Shown: positions 26,437-34,531, counted from the stretch's first letter. The stretch: 64,000 bases of DNA from an uncultured Thalassotalea sp. (GCA_947502355.1 CANMZP010000017.1:1-64000), one strand, 5' to 3'. The notes: generated from the sequence alone by a model not told the origin. Translations and numbers: made by a program.

Positions 26437-27219
26437 TTACCAAAATTTATTATAGAGGATTGAGATGAGTTCTTTGCTGTAAATATATTTAATGGACTTT
26501 GAAAAAAATTCACGGTCTAAATCATTCTCAGGCTTATCAACCAGTTTGTTGTTTACCCTCTCGGCATCTTTAACAAATCGTCTTCTATGAGAAAAGATAA
26601 GAACTTTGTTGAAGTTTTCTCCAGAATCAATGGCTCGTTTATAGCGCCTCAATAAGTCCAGGCGGTGCAATATTGTTTTAGACGAACATTCCACTTCAAT
26701 GGCAATAACTTCACCTGATTTGTTATCATCATCAAAGACCTGATAACAAATGGCATCGACACGCCTTCTTTTTCCCTTTGAGTCTTTAGACTGCTCACGC
26801 TCCGTAATGAAAAAGGCATACTTACCTTGTTGAACACCAATAGCTACGACGGCCTGAGCAATGAGATCATGGGTGATTGATTTTGGATTGATGGTACTTG
26901 GCTTGATATTATATTTTAGCTGTTCATTATGTAGCTCTTCCAACATTCGTACCGCTTTGGGCTTTAAAAGAAAAATCCTTTTATCACGTGTAGCATAGGT
27001 TGCGACTTCATTAATGACATCCTCTTTAACTAATCGTTTGATCATCCGGTTTACGACAGAACGGTCAACGCCCCAAAGCAACTCAATCACTGATACAGAG
27101 GTAAAACCAAAACGATAAATCCAATCCAATAAAGAGTATTGCTTTGCATTGTGGCGTGCTTGTGTCGAATTCGACTTTTGATATTTTTGCGGTATCCCCC
27201 GCTCCTGGTGATAAATCAT
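26437..27219 (-). CDS. Winged-helix / PD-(D/E)XK-like protein (replication-relaxation type)
   Basis: A 260-aa protein. Residues ~28-90 form a winged helix-turn-helix (SVSVIELLWGVDRSVVNRMIKRLVKEDVI, followed by a DKRIFLL wing). The C-terminal part has a nuclease-fold pattern, RRVDAICYQV then VIAIEVECSSKT, compatible with a PD-(D/E)XK core. This resembles 'replication-relaxation'/mobilisation proteins of small plasmids and islands. AAGGAG eight bases before the ATG fixes the start. It may act at the structured DNA just upstream. Confidence 0.65.
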   Translation of the reverse strand: MIYHQERGIPQKYQKSNSTQARHNAKQYSLLDWIYRFGFTSVSVIELLWGVDRSVVNRMIKRLVKEDVINEVATYATRDKRIFLLKPKAVRMLEELHNEQLKYNIKPSTINPKSITHDLIAQAVVAIGVQQGKYAFFITEREQSKDSKGKRRRVDAICYQVFDDDNKSGEVIAIEVECSSKTILHRLDLLRRYKRAIDSGENFNKVLIFSHRRRFVKDAERVNNKLVDKPENDLDREFFSKSIKYIYSKELISILYNKFW

Positions 27220-27432
27220 AAACCTGCTCCTTTAAAAATACATAGGAGAGTCGCAGGGAGATTGTCTTGAATTACAAGACAAACGATTGATTTTTTGCAG
27301 GCAATCAACAAAAGACAAGCGATTTCTTAAATCGTCTATTCCATTTCATGGTATCAAATAATCAATTCCTTGCTACAAGCGACTCGTCGCTCTCCACTGC
27401 GGTTTTGGCTTCACCAAAAACATTGATCATTT

Positions 27433-27553
27433 AGCGCCCTCCGACTGCCCTACGGTTGCGGAGCAAATGTGTTTCCTAGCGCCGAGAGGCAAGAGAAAAC
27501 GCAAACCCATTTGCTCCGCCACACTTTCAGGGTGTCTACGGGCGCTTTTTTTA
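27433..27553 (+). ncRNA. Candidate 120-nt structured RNA ending in an intrinsic terminator
   Basis: The outer pair AGCGCCC (27433-27439) / GGGCGCT (27540-27546) encloses a perfect 12-bp pair GCGGAGCAAATG / CATTTGCTCCGC (27458-27469 and 27508-27519). A further small hairpin, CACACTTTCAGGGTG, lies near 27520-27534. A T-run follows at 27546-27552. The layout is that of a compact RNA with its own terminator, but DNA-level function (origin) is equally possible. It reads toward the RecA-like ATPase gene. Confidence 0.45.
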
Positions 27554-27683
27554 TTTTCTGCCGAAAATGCTCTCGCCCAAAAATAATCTTCGATATTTTC
27601 AGGCTTCCGCTTTTTGTTTAATTTCTTCGAAATTGCTTTTTTACGCGAATGCTATGCATCGCTTGTTTCGGAACTTTCAGTTC

Positions 27684-27719
27684 ACCAATACCCTCCCCCC
27701 TAAAGGGGGATGTATTGGT
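27684..27719. promoter_or_regulatory. Hairpin upstream of the RecA-like ATPase gene
   Basis: ACCAATA...TCCCCC-TAAA-GGGGGA...TATTGGT forms a long interrupted stem about 80 bp before the start codon. It could be an operator, leader hairpin or iteron-like site. Confidence 0.4.
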
Positions 27720-27801
27720 ACTGGAAAATTCTCCTCATATCGAAAAATTTGCATACCCCGTTTCTACATTTCAATACATATCAATTTACAAGGAATGTTC
27801 G

Positions 27802-28641
27802 ATGAAACAATTGAATTTATTTGACGACATGGAAAGCCTGTCAAACAAGGTAGTAAGCAAAACGGAAGCTAAAAAAGCAAATGGGTTTGGAAGCCCTACC
27901 GCTATCCCATATGCAACATTTAGCCAATTGAAAGGGATAGATAGAATTCCTTTATGGGGCAATATTTTTACATCTGGCGATATTATTGAAGTTGCAGGGC
28001 AGCAAGGTGTTGGTAAAACTAATTGGCTCTACAAGCTGATATTGGCACTTGCGACAAGTGGTGAGTTTTTTGGTCACTCCGCTCCTGTCCCAAAGTCTGT
28101 CTTACTACTAGACGGTGAATTACCCATAGACGATATAAACGAGCGTTTTTTTAAAGTTTGTGGAAACATCAATAACAATCAGCGTCAACTACTAGGGCAA
28201 AACCTCAGTATCGTTAACAGAGAATTTTGTGGTGGTCTGATGCCTAATATTTGTGAATTAAGTAAATCAAGTGAACTTTTCAAAAGTATGACAGAGCACG
28301 ACATTGTTGTGATCGATAGCCTTAAAACGAACTCTTTCGGCTCTAATATTTCCTGTGCAGATGACGTGGCCGATCTGATTAAACTTTTCTTAGAGCTAAA
28401 ATCTAATGGAACGACAATTATCTATGTAAACCATTTAACAAAAAATCAAGCTGTACTAGGTTCTGTGGACTTTGACATAATCAATGATGTCACTATTGCG
28501 CTGTCATTTGATAAGAAGAAAGGTGTGGATGTCAGGCAGTTCAGCATACTCAAGGGGCGCTCATTGAGCGAACAGGATAAAGTGCCACTACATTACACTT
28601 TCGAGCCGTCTGTTGCTGGTGTGCCTTTCAGGTTCTTATAA
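27802..28641 (+). CDS. RecA-like AAA ATPase (RepA-helicase/AAA_25 type)
   Basis: A 279-aa P-loop ATPase with Walker A AGQQGVGKTN (Lys about 72), Walker B HDIVVIDSL (~167-175) and a sensor-like IIYVNHLTKN. The fold family (AAA_25, hexameric RepA/DnaB-like) usually serves plasmid or satellite replication. The ATG at 27802 has AAGGA seven bases before it and is preferred to the ATG at 27649, which would translate the hairpin region. It converges directly with the zinc-ribbon gene (ends at 28641 and 28642). It is probably the island's replication or maintenance ATPase. Confidence 0.75.
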   Translation: MKQLNLFDDMESLSNKVVSKTEAKKANGFGSPTAIPYATFSQLKGIDRIPLWGNIFTSGDIIEVAGQQGVGKTNWLYKLILALATSGEFFGHSAPVPKSVLLLDGELPIDDINERFFKVCGNINNNQRQLLGQNLSIVNREFCGGLMPNICELSKSSELFKSMTEHDIVVIDSLKTNSFGSNISCADDVADLIKLFLELKSNGTTIIYVNHLTKNQAVLGSVDFDIINDVTIALSFDKKKGVDVRQFSILKGRSLSEQDKVPLHYTFEPSVAGVPFRFL

Positions 28642-28926
28642 CTAGTTGCATTCAATGCAGCCGCCATTAACAACGTATCTTTTAACTTCTCCACAACGAC
28701 CACACGGGGTTAAAGATGCATAAATATGGTGGCCTGCATCTATTGCCTCTTTTTTGATTTGGCGATTTTTTAACTGCCTTTTTTCATCTTCAACGTGTTT
28801 GGGCAATCGATTAGATTGATTTCTTTTACTCTGTTTTTCTTGGGTACAAGGCCGACAACGCCTCTTCTTATCGTCATATCGATCTGTTTTGCCACAGACT
28901 CTACAAGGTTTATTTTTTAAATCCAT
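28642..28926 (-). CDS. Small zinc-ribbon protein
   Basis: A 94-aa basic protein with four Cys pairs: CRVC, CRPC, CGRC and CIEC. It therefore carries two zinc ribbons separated by a Lys/Arg/Gln-rich linker. I use the ATG at 28926 (MDLKNKPCRVCGK); a frame extending to 28950 adds eight unlikely residues. No clear ribosome site is visible. It probably binds nucleic acid; the role in the island is unknown. Confidence 0.55.
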   Translation of the reverse strand: MDLKNKPCRVCGKTDRYDDKKRRCRPCTQEKQSKRNQSNRLPKHVEDEKRQLKNRQIKKEAIDAGHHIYASLTPCGRCGEVKRYVVNGGCIECN

Positions 28927-29112
28927 AAAAAGTACAATACACCAACACACTTAAAGGTTAAATTTTTTTGCCCTTAACATCCACAATAGACCTATCTCTT
29001 GATTTCAAAAGAAACGCCATTGGTGGCAAGGACAAGAACATCTTTTACAGATGTAAAACATGTTCATGACTTCTACCATTTTTTACCAGAAAATACAATT
29101 AATAGGTTTTAA

Positions 29113-29415
29113 ATGAACGATTTATCGCTACTAACAAGCTCGCTTGAAAATGTAATGAACAAAGCCGAATTGATAGATAATTTGCTTGAACGGATAGCAA
29201 TACTAGAAGGCGAAGTTCAGATACTTCGAGGTATCCAAAAAGAAAGTTGGGTCGCACTCGACAAGGCTGCGATTGAGATTGGAAAGTCTACTTCCGCTAT
29301 TAGACAAATTGTCAAAAACCCCAAGAAGATGATGCCTAAAGGAAAAGTATGGAAACAGGAATCCAAAGGTGCATCGATATACATCAACTTAAAAGAATAC
29401 CGTAAGGCCATGTAG
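29113..29415 (+). CDS. Small HTH protein, probable excisionase / directionality factor
   Basis: A 100-aa protein. Residues ~20-40 form a coiled segment (LIDNLLERIAILEGEVQILR) and the rest resembles a winged helix of the excisionase type (ALDKAAIEIGKSTSAIRQIVK, then a KGKVWKQES wing). It ends 11 bp before the integrase gene on the same strand, the usual place for Xis. The role is inferred from size, fold and position. Confidence 0.6.
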   Translation: MNDLSLLTSSLENVMNKAELIDNLLERIAILEGEVQILRGIQKESWVALDKAAIEIGKSTSAIRQIVKNPKKMMPKGKVWKQESKGASIYINLKEYRKAM

Positions 29416-29426
29416 GAGGTTACCCC

Positions 29427-30674
29427 ATGCCAAAATCAAATTACGCAGATAAACTCAAAGCAGCAAAAGGCATAACTGAGTTCAAGGGTAACTTTCGTGT
29501 TCAGTTTAAGTTACCGGACATCAAGAGTGCAATAAGAAGGTCTCTAGGCATTATGGCCTGCGAAGAAAATCTTGATACAGCTATTGATAGCTTAAGAGCT
29601 ATAAAACGTGATATTGCCAATGGTGCTTATCGAGTAGATCCTGATAACTTCTGGGCAACCCATTTCCCCAACTCTGAGAAGGTCGAAAGTATTAAAGTCC
29701 TTACCGTTGGTGATATTTTCGATATGTATGCTGATGAAAACTATGAAGACCTTACTGAGTCGCTTAAATCTAAATTTAAGAGTTGTAAGACTTGGGTGAT
29801 CAAACACAAGCTTCATAACATCGAGTTAAAAAATCTTACTCACAAGCAAATTAATCAAGCAAGAAAAACTTCCGTAAAGAAATTGGCAGTCTCAAGCGTT
29901 ATAGAATACTGCCAAACGTTCCGTCGGATCTTAGACATCGCAGTGGATGATGAGGTTATCAACTACAACCCATTCGCTCGCGTAAGCCGACTTGCACCAG
30001 ACGAGAAGCTTGATGAGGATGTATTACCATTCACGAGCGACGAGTTAAATTCACTGTTAAGTGTAATACATGTTCCTCAAACCAAGCTTATGGTGGAATT
30101 TCTTGCCTGGACGGGGTTAAGACCAGGTGAAATGAAAGCGCTGGCTTGGGAGGATGTATTTATTGATGAGGATAATTTATCTGGTTACATAAATGTTAAC
30201 TTTAATTTAGACCGTAAAGGAAAATTAAAGACACCAAAAACCATTGCAGGTAAACGTAAAGTTGAACTTTTACCATGCACTGTAAAACTGCTAATCGCAC
30301 AAAAACAGCGTAGTTATAACGTACAAGCCTTAAATGAAACAATACATCTCAAACATGGCAAAACAAAGATAGTCCGTCGCCGTCGCGTTTTCTTAAGTAG
30401 AGAAAATAAGCCTTTCCTTCGACCTGAACTGACAAACGCACCAAAGCAATGGGCCAACTGGTTAAATGAGGCTGGAATATCTCACCGCCCTCCTTACCAA
30501 CTACGACATACATACGCAAGTCGTATGCTAAAATTCAACGCCAACCATGTCTGGCTAGCAAAGCAAATGGGACATGCTGATTGGGGTATGATCCGCACCA
30601 TTTACGGGAAATGGATTGATGAAGGAAGCGATGAAATCAACAAAATTGCCGCCAATTTAGCCTTACTTCAGTAG
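29427..30674 (+). CDS. Tyrosine recombinase (site-specific integrase)
   Basis: A 415-aa phage-type integrase with an arm-binding/SAM-like N-terminal part and a catalytic domain. Active-site residues are Arg232 (TGLRPGE), a Lys in AGKRKV, Arg360-His361 (YQLRHTYASR), His in MGHADW and the nucleophile Tyr393 (IRTIYGKW). The usual first His of the HxxR motif is Tyr here, as in many phage-type integrases. AGGAGGTTACCCC precedes the ATG. Its target is the ybaB 3' end, as the flanking direct repeat shows. Confidence 0.93.
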   Translation: MPKSNYADKLKAAKGITEFKGNFRVQFKLPDIKSAIRRSLGIMACEENLDTAIDSLRAIKRDIANGAYRVDPDNFWATHFPNSEKVESIKVLTVGDIFDMYADENYEDLTESLKSKFKSCKTWVIKHKLHNIELKNLTHKQINQARKTSVKKLAVSSVIEYCQTFRRILDIAVDDEVINYNPFARVSRLAPDEKLDEDVLPFTSDELNSLLSVIHVPQTKLMVEFLAWTGLRPGEMKALAWEDVFIDEDNLSGYINVNFNLDRKGKLKTPKTIAGKRKVELLPCTVKLLIAQKQRSYNVQALNETIHLKHGKTKIVRRRRVFLSRENKPFLRPELTNAPKQWANWLNEAGISHRPPYQLRHTYASRMLKFNANHVWLAKQMGHADWGMIRTIYGKWIDEGSDEINKIAANLALLQ

Positions 30675-30694
30675 TAAATATTAAGCACACAATC

Positions 30695-30722
30695 AAAGCC
30701 CAAATTATTTCATTTGGGCTTT
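30695..30722 (+). terminator. Integrase terminator
   Basis: AAAGCCCAAAT / ATTTGGGCTTT form an 11-bp stem followed by TTCT, 21 bp after the integrase stop. Confidence 0.88.
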
Positions 30723-30736
30723 TCTACGCTTGGCGC

Positions 30737-30756
30737 TTGGTATCTATTTGGTATCC
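30737..30756. repeat. 20-bp end repeat, right copy (possible integrase arm site)
   Basis: It is identical and co-oriented with 18378-18397, and lies 60 bp inside the right core. Confidence 0.65.
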
Positions 30757-30770
30757 GCAAATTTCAGGCA

Positions 30771-30799
30771 AAAAAATAGCGCCACAGGGCGCTATTTTT
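30771..30799. terminator. Element-supplied replacement ybaB terminator
   Basis: AAAAAATAGCGCC and GGCGCTATTTTT form the same stem sequence as the stranded terminator at 18201-18237 but with a shorter loop. It lies 14 bp after the ybaB stop, inside the element. Confidence 0.85.
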
Positions 30800-30812
30800 C
30801 TGGGGTTCTAAA

Positions 30813-31139
30813 TTAGAATGGCATTTTCATACCCGGCGGCATCTGCATACCACCCGTTACGCCAGCCATTTTTTCTTTGCTCGTTTCTTCAACACGGCGT
30901 ACTGCGTCGTTGAATGCTGCGGCAACCAAGTCTTCAATCATTTCTTTGTCGTCTTCCATCAAGCTTTCGTCGATTTCGATACGACGAACGTTGTGGTTAC
31001 CCGCCATTGTTACTTTAACCATGCCAGCACCTGCTTCACCAATCACTTCCATATTAGCGATTTCTTCTTGTGCTTTTTGCATTTTTGCTTGCATTTGTTG
31101 GGCCTGTTTCATCAGGTTACCCATGCCGCCTTTCATCAT
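30813..31139 (-). CDS. ybaB: Nucleoid-associated protein YbaB/EbfC
   Basis: A 108-aa dimeric DNA-binding protein, matching E. coli YbaB along its length ([41 protein letters not shown], and PPGMKMPF at the end). Its last codons come from the integrated element, whose att core restores the sequence exactly, so the protein is unaltered. It follows dnaX by 93 bp, as in other gammaproteobacteria. The recR gene that usually comes next is not here. Confidence 0.97.
   Translation of the reverse strand: MMKGGMGNLMKQAQQMQAKMQKAQEEIANMEVIGEAGAGMVKVTMAGNHNVRRIEIDESLMEDDKEMIEDLVAAAFNDAVRRVEETSKEKMAGVTGGMQMPPGMKMPF
30817..30833. other. attR core (17-bp direct repeat within ybaB)
   Basis: It is identical to 18256-18272. 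It covers the Gly-Met-Lys-Met-Pro-Phe codons at the ybaB C-terminus, upstream of the stop provided by the element. Confidence 0.88.
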
Positions 31140-31232
31140 AATGTGTTCTCCAAATTATCAATGCGCAAACTTTAGAGCGAATCGCACCAAAATTCAAGCA
31201 ATAGTTGCTGCCAACAGCTTTAACGGCCCATT

Positions 31233-33683
31233 CTACAAGGGCTCGATTGACTCTTCAATCACGCTGGCATCGAATTTATTGGCTAAATGCTGAACAAATT
31301 TATCATGATGGATAATTTGTTGGGCATTGGCCTGTCGTTTTTCATTAATGATTTGTTGGATCACTAATGGGGTTAATCCTGGGTTTTCAACCACTTGTAT
31401 TTCTACTTGTGCAGCGTTATTTTTTACGGCGCTATAGCGAGACTTAATTTGCTCCAGTGCTTGAGGCGAATTAATATGAGCGGTTTGTTGATGCAGGTTT
31501 ATTTTCAAATACTGATCATTACTTTGCGCATCCATAGTCGCATTGTAGGCCAATTGTCTTACGCGCCCACCTAACTCCATGGCATCAATTAATTGTGCCC
31601 AAGTATCGACTTGATTAGCTGAATATACAAGGTTTGGGTCAATATCATCCAAGTTGGTATGGGCAAGCTCAGGTAACACTACTTTGGCAGTGTCTTTCTG
31701 CTCAGCAGTATCTTTCTGCTCGGCATTTTCTTCTGCTTGTATCGTGTTTTCAGGTGCTGCTTGTTTAGTATTCGCTACGGCCTGCTCAATGGGCTTGTTA
31801 CCCTGGGCTTGGGCAGGCTCTACATTTTGCTTAGCTTTGCTTAACGGGCTATCAACCGGTTCTGCCTTGGCCGATTTCGCGACCTCGATACTAGGCTTTT
31901 TTCCACTACCCTCCGCCAGCTTTTTACGGCTGCGCAGCATATTTCGTGTTGCGAGTAATTTTTCAAGGGTGTTATCACCACCGGTCGAATCATCTGACGC
32001 GGGTGATGCTTGCTCTGGTGCAGTTGAGGCTTGCTCAATTACCGTATTCGTTGGGGCTTGTACAGGTTGTTGAACAGATTGCTCTGACGGAGGCATAGGC
32101 TCGACAGGCATGTAGCCTTGTTCGTCCTCTTCGCTCATCGGTACCATATCATCTTGCGAATAAGCGTCGATGGGGGCAAATTGTTGCTGTGCCAGTTGTT
32201 CTAATTCTTGCTGCTCTGCATTTAATGCATTGATATCATTTGCCGGTACAGGGCGCTGAGTCATACCCGGCGTCGCTGCCGCTTGAGGGCTGATCGTTGG
32301 CTCTACTATCGGTGTCGCTTTAGGGGGATCAACTTGCTCTGCTTTGATTGGCTCAGATTTGATTGGCTCAGCTTGCTTAAGCTCATTCTGTTTTGCTTCA
32401 ATCGGCTCAGCTTCAACTGATTTTGGTTCAACTGATTTTGGTTCAACTTGTTCAGAGACTAACTGCGTGGTTACAACCTCTGGTTTTACCCCGTCTTGAT
32501 CAGCAGCTTGTTTCGCTTCTTCTACGTTTAGCTCAACATCATCAAACGATTCGGTTGGCTCAGGAACAAGTTGTGGCTCTGCGGTAATATCAGCGGCAAC
32601 TTTTGGTTTAAACGCCAATAAACGCAATATAACCATGTCAAAGCCGGCTTGTTCATCAAAGCTATACGGTAAGTCTTTTCGACCATTTAGGACGATTTGA
32701 TAATACAGTTGCACGTCTTCTGGAGACATGCTTTTTGCAAACTTGGCAAGTAACGTGGCTCGCTGCTTGTCCACATCCACCGAATTGGGTAATAACTGCC
32801 AAAGAGCAACTTGATGCAATAACTGTAAAAGTTCGGCTAATAATCGATGATAACTTGGCGCAAAGCTGGCAATGGACTGAGTTAATTCTAATAAGCCCTG
32901 CGCATCTTGTTTAACCAATGCGATAAGAATTTTGTATATCCAGTTTTGATCGACACCGCCTAGCATAGATTGCAAATTAGCGGCCGTAATGTTGCCCTGC
33001 CCTTGTGCTATGGCCTGGTCCGTTAAACTTAAAGAATCTCGCATACTGCCACGGGCAGCTTTAGCCAAAATGGTTAATGCGTCAGGTTCAAAGGTAACTT
33101 CCTCAGCGGCTAGTATTTCACCAAGCTTTTGTTCAATTTGTGCTGGCGTTAACGCTTTTAAATGAAACTGCAAACAACGTGATAACACCGTTACCGGTAA
33201 CTTTTGTGGATCGGTGGTGGCGAGAATGAATTTTACATGTGGTGGTGGCTCTTCTAGCGTTTTTAACAGGGCGTTAAAACTGCTTTTCGATAACATGTGC
33301 ACCTCATCAATTAGGTACACTTTAAAGCGGCCACGCGTTGGCGCGTATTGAACGTTATCTAAAATTTCACGGGTATCATCAACTTTCGTGCGAGAAGCAG
33401 CATCAATTTCAAGAAGATCAACAAAGTTCCCCTGATCGACATCGACACAAACATCACATTTGCCACAGGGCTCGGCGGTAATGCCTTCCTGACAATTTAA
33501 GCTTTTGGCAAAAATTCTTGCTATGGTGGTTTTACCAACACCTCGGGTGCCGGTGAATAGGTAGGCATGGTGTAATCGCTCTTGCATTAGTGCATTGACT
33601 AATACGGTTACAACATGTTCTTGACCAACTAATTGGGAAAAGTTTTTTGGTCGCCATTTACGCGCGAGTACTTGATAACTCAT
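31233..33683 (-). CDS. dnaX: DNA polymerase III tau/gamma subunit DnaX
   Basis: An 816-aa clamp-loader ATPase. The AAA+ domain shows GTRGVGKTTIA (Walker A), a zinc module (CQEG...CGKCDVC), DEVHMLS and the SRC motif of sensor/arginine finger. A long acidic Pro/Gln/Glu-rich linker (~370-680, with SVEPKSVEPKS-type repeats) and the tau-specific C-terminal domains follow. A frameshift heptamer at 31896-31902 would yield a 597-aa gamma form. The gene lies between apt and ybaB, the conserved order. Confidence 0.97.
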   Translation of the reverse strand: MSYQVLARKWRPKNFSQLVGQEHVVTVLVNALMQERLHHAYLFTGTRGVGKTTIARIFAKSLNCQEGITAEPCGKCDVCVDVDQGNFVDLLEIDAASRTKVDDTREILDNVQYAPTRGRFKVYLIDEVHMLSKSSFNALLKTLEEPPPHVKFILATTDPQKLPVTVLSRCLQFHLKALTPAQIEQKLGEILAAEEVTFEPDALTILAKAARGSMRDSLSLTDQAIAQGQGNITAANLQSMLGGVDQNWIYKILIALVKQDAQGLLELTQSIASFAPSYHRLLAELLQLLHQVALWQLLPNSVDVDKQRATLLAKFAKSMSPEDVQLYYQIVLNGRKDLPYSFDEQAGFDMVILRLLAFKPKVAADITAEPQLVPEPTESFDDVELNVEEAKQAADQDGVKPEVVTTQLVSEQVEPKSVEPKSVEAEPIEAKQNELKQAEPIKSEPIKAEQVDPPKATPIVEPTISPQAAATPGMTQRPVPANDINALNAEQQELEQLAQQQFAPIDAYSQDDMVPMSEEDEQGYMPVEPMPPSEQSVQQPVQAPTNTVIEQASTAPEQASPASDDSTGGDNTLEKLLATRNMLRSRKKLAEGSGKKPSIEVAKSAKAEPVDSPLSKAKQNVEPAQAQGNKPIEQAVANTKQAAPENTIQAEENAEQKDTAEQKDTAKVVLPELAHTNLDDIDPNLVYSANQVDTWAQLIDAMELGGRVRQLAYNATMDAQSNDQYLKINLHQQTAHINSPQALEQIKSRYSAVKNNAAQVEIQVVENPGLTPLVIQQIINEKRQANAQQIIHHDKFVQHLANKFDASVIEESIEPL
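31891..31914 (-). promoter_or_regulatory. Programmed -1 frameshift site of dnaX
   Basis: The slippery heptamer A AAA AAG (31902-31896, minus strand) is in phase (GGA AAA AAG). An internal Shine-Dalgarno-like GGAGGG (31914-31909) lies six bases upstream. After a -1 slip the next codons are GCC and TAG (31893-31891). This matches the E. coli dnaX design. Confidence 0.85.
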
Positions 33684-33761
33684 CTGCTTCTACTTTCACT
33701 CTTTATGTTGTGATTATTATATTAAGAATAAAGCTTGGCTAGCAAGTCAAAGCTCTGAATA

Positions 33762-33922
33762 ATACCAATTGTATTAAGTGGGTTGTCAACTGAGGATTCT
33801 AGATAGAAGGTTATAAGAATTGAAATTCAAGTCGTTAAAACGTTTTAGCTAAATACCCTTTAGGTAGGTTTTATGTTGTTACAAATCCTACTCAGCAACC
33901 AGATACTTGATTCAGTTGGTAT
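33762..33922. repeat. MITE-like element with imperfect terminal inverted repeats
   Basis: The left end ATACCAATTGTATTAAG and the inverted right end ATACCAACTGAATCAAG match at about 13 of 17 positions across 161 bp. The segment is non-coding and lies between dnaX and apt. ATACCAA-ended small repeats are frequent in related marine genomes. Confidence 0.5.
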
Positions 33923-33932
33923 AAAATTAATT

Positions 33933-33960
33933 GGCCAATTGAGCTTATGCCCAATTGGCC
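33933..33960 (-). terminator. apt terminator hairpin
   Basis: GGCCAATTG / CAATTGGCC form a 9-bp perfect stem with a 10-nt loop, 23 bp after the apt stop codon. The T-rich tail on the minus strand is weak. Confidence 0.7.
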
Positions 33961-33982
33961 GATAATTTTTTGCTTTGCTGTC

Positions 33983-34531
33983 TTAGTCGCCTAAGTATTC
34001 AACCATGGAATATACGTTTACATCCAAGGCTTCTAAGCGCTCATGACCTTTAAGATCAGGTAAGCCAATAATAAATGCAGACTCGGCTACGTTAGCCCCC
34101 AAGCTGCGAATTAGCTTGGTTGTTGCTTCGATGGTACCGCCTGTTGCCAATAAATCGTCAACCATTAATACGTTATCGTCGCTGTTTAGTGCGTCTACAT
34201 GGATTTCAAGGGTGTCTTGACCATATTCTAAGTTGTAGCTCTCACCTTTGGTTTCACGTGGTAACTTGCCTGGCTTACGAACAGGAACAAAACCAACATT
34301 TAATGCTAACGCCAACGGCGCACCAAAAATAAAACCACGAGCTTCCGTACCAACGATCTTTGTGATCCCTTTATCGCTAAACTTTTCTTTTAAGTGATCA
34401 ATACACAGAGAAAAGGCTTTAGGGTCTTCAAGAATGCCTGTGATATCGCGGAACATAATTCCTTCGATAGGGTAATTAGGCACGTCATGGATCACACTTT
34501 TTAAATAAGAAATATCGTTTTCAGTCATCAT
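33983..34531 (-). CDS. apt: Adenine phosphoribosyltransferase
   Basis: A 182-aa purine-salvage enzyme converting adenine and PRPP to AMP. The PRPP-binding motif [13 protein letters not shown], the N-terminal [12 protein letters not shown] and the adenine-binding [10 protein letters not shown] are all present. Length equals E. coli Apt (183 aa). It is upstream of dnaX on the same strand, as in many gammaproteobacteria. The start may be either of two adjacent ATG codons. Confidence 0.97.
   Translation of the reverse strand: MMTENDISYLKSVIHDVPNYPIEGIMFRDITGILEDPKAFSLCIDHLKEKFSDKGITKIVGTEARGFIFGAPLALALNVGFVPVRKPGKLPRETKGESYNLEYGQDTLEIHVDALNSDDNVLMVDDLLATGGTIEATTKLIRSLGANVAESAFIIGLPDLKGHERLEALDVNVYSMVEYLGD

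Larger units (their letters stand above)
27220..27801. other. 582-bp non-coding region rich in inverted repeats
   Basis: The region lies between the divergent winged-helix and RecA-like ATPase genes. It contains hairpins AGCGACTCGTCGCT (27378-27391) and GGTTTTGGCTTCACCAAAAAC (27401-27421), the large structured segment 27433-27553, and the hairpin 27684-27719. No frame is convincing. The density of structure next to a RecA-like ATPase is compatible with a replication or transfer origin, or with regulatory RNA. Confidence 0.6.
18256..30833. mobile_element. 12.6-kb integrative element inserted in the 3' end of ybaB, carrying a dual-reverse-transcriptase locus
   Basis: The element is bounded by a 17-bp perfect direct repeat equal to the ybaB 3' end. 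A tyrosine recombinase gene lies with its 3' end 143 bp from the right core and an HTH protein gene just upstream of it. A 20-bp repeat occurs inside both ends (18378-18397 and 30737-30756). The intervening genes (RT pair, HNH nuclease, RecA-like ATPase, zinc ribbon, unknowns) are absent from the conserved apt-dnaX-ybaB context. No phage structural genes and no conjugation apparatus were seen, so it is a small genomic island, possibly mobilisable or a satellite. Confidence 0.87.

Noticed and set aside
27649-27801. N-terminal extension of the RecA-like ATPase
   Set aside because: The extension translates the hairpin leader; a good ribosome site lies at the downstream ATG at 27802.
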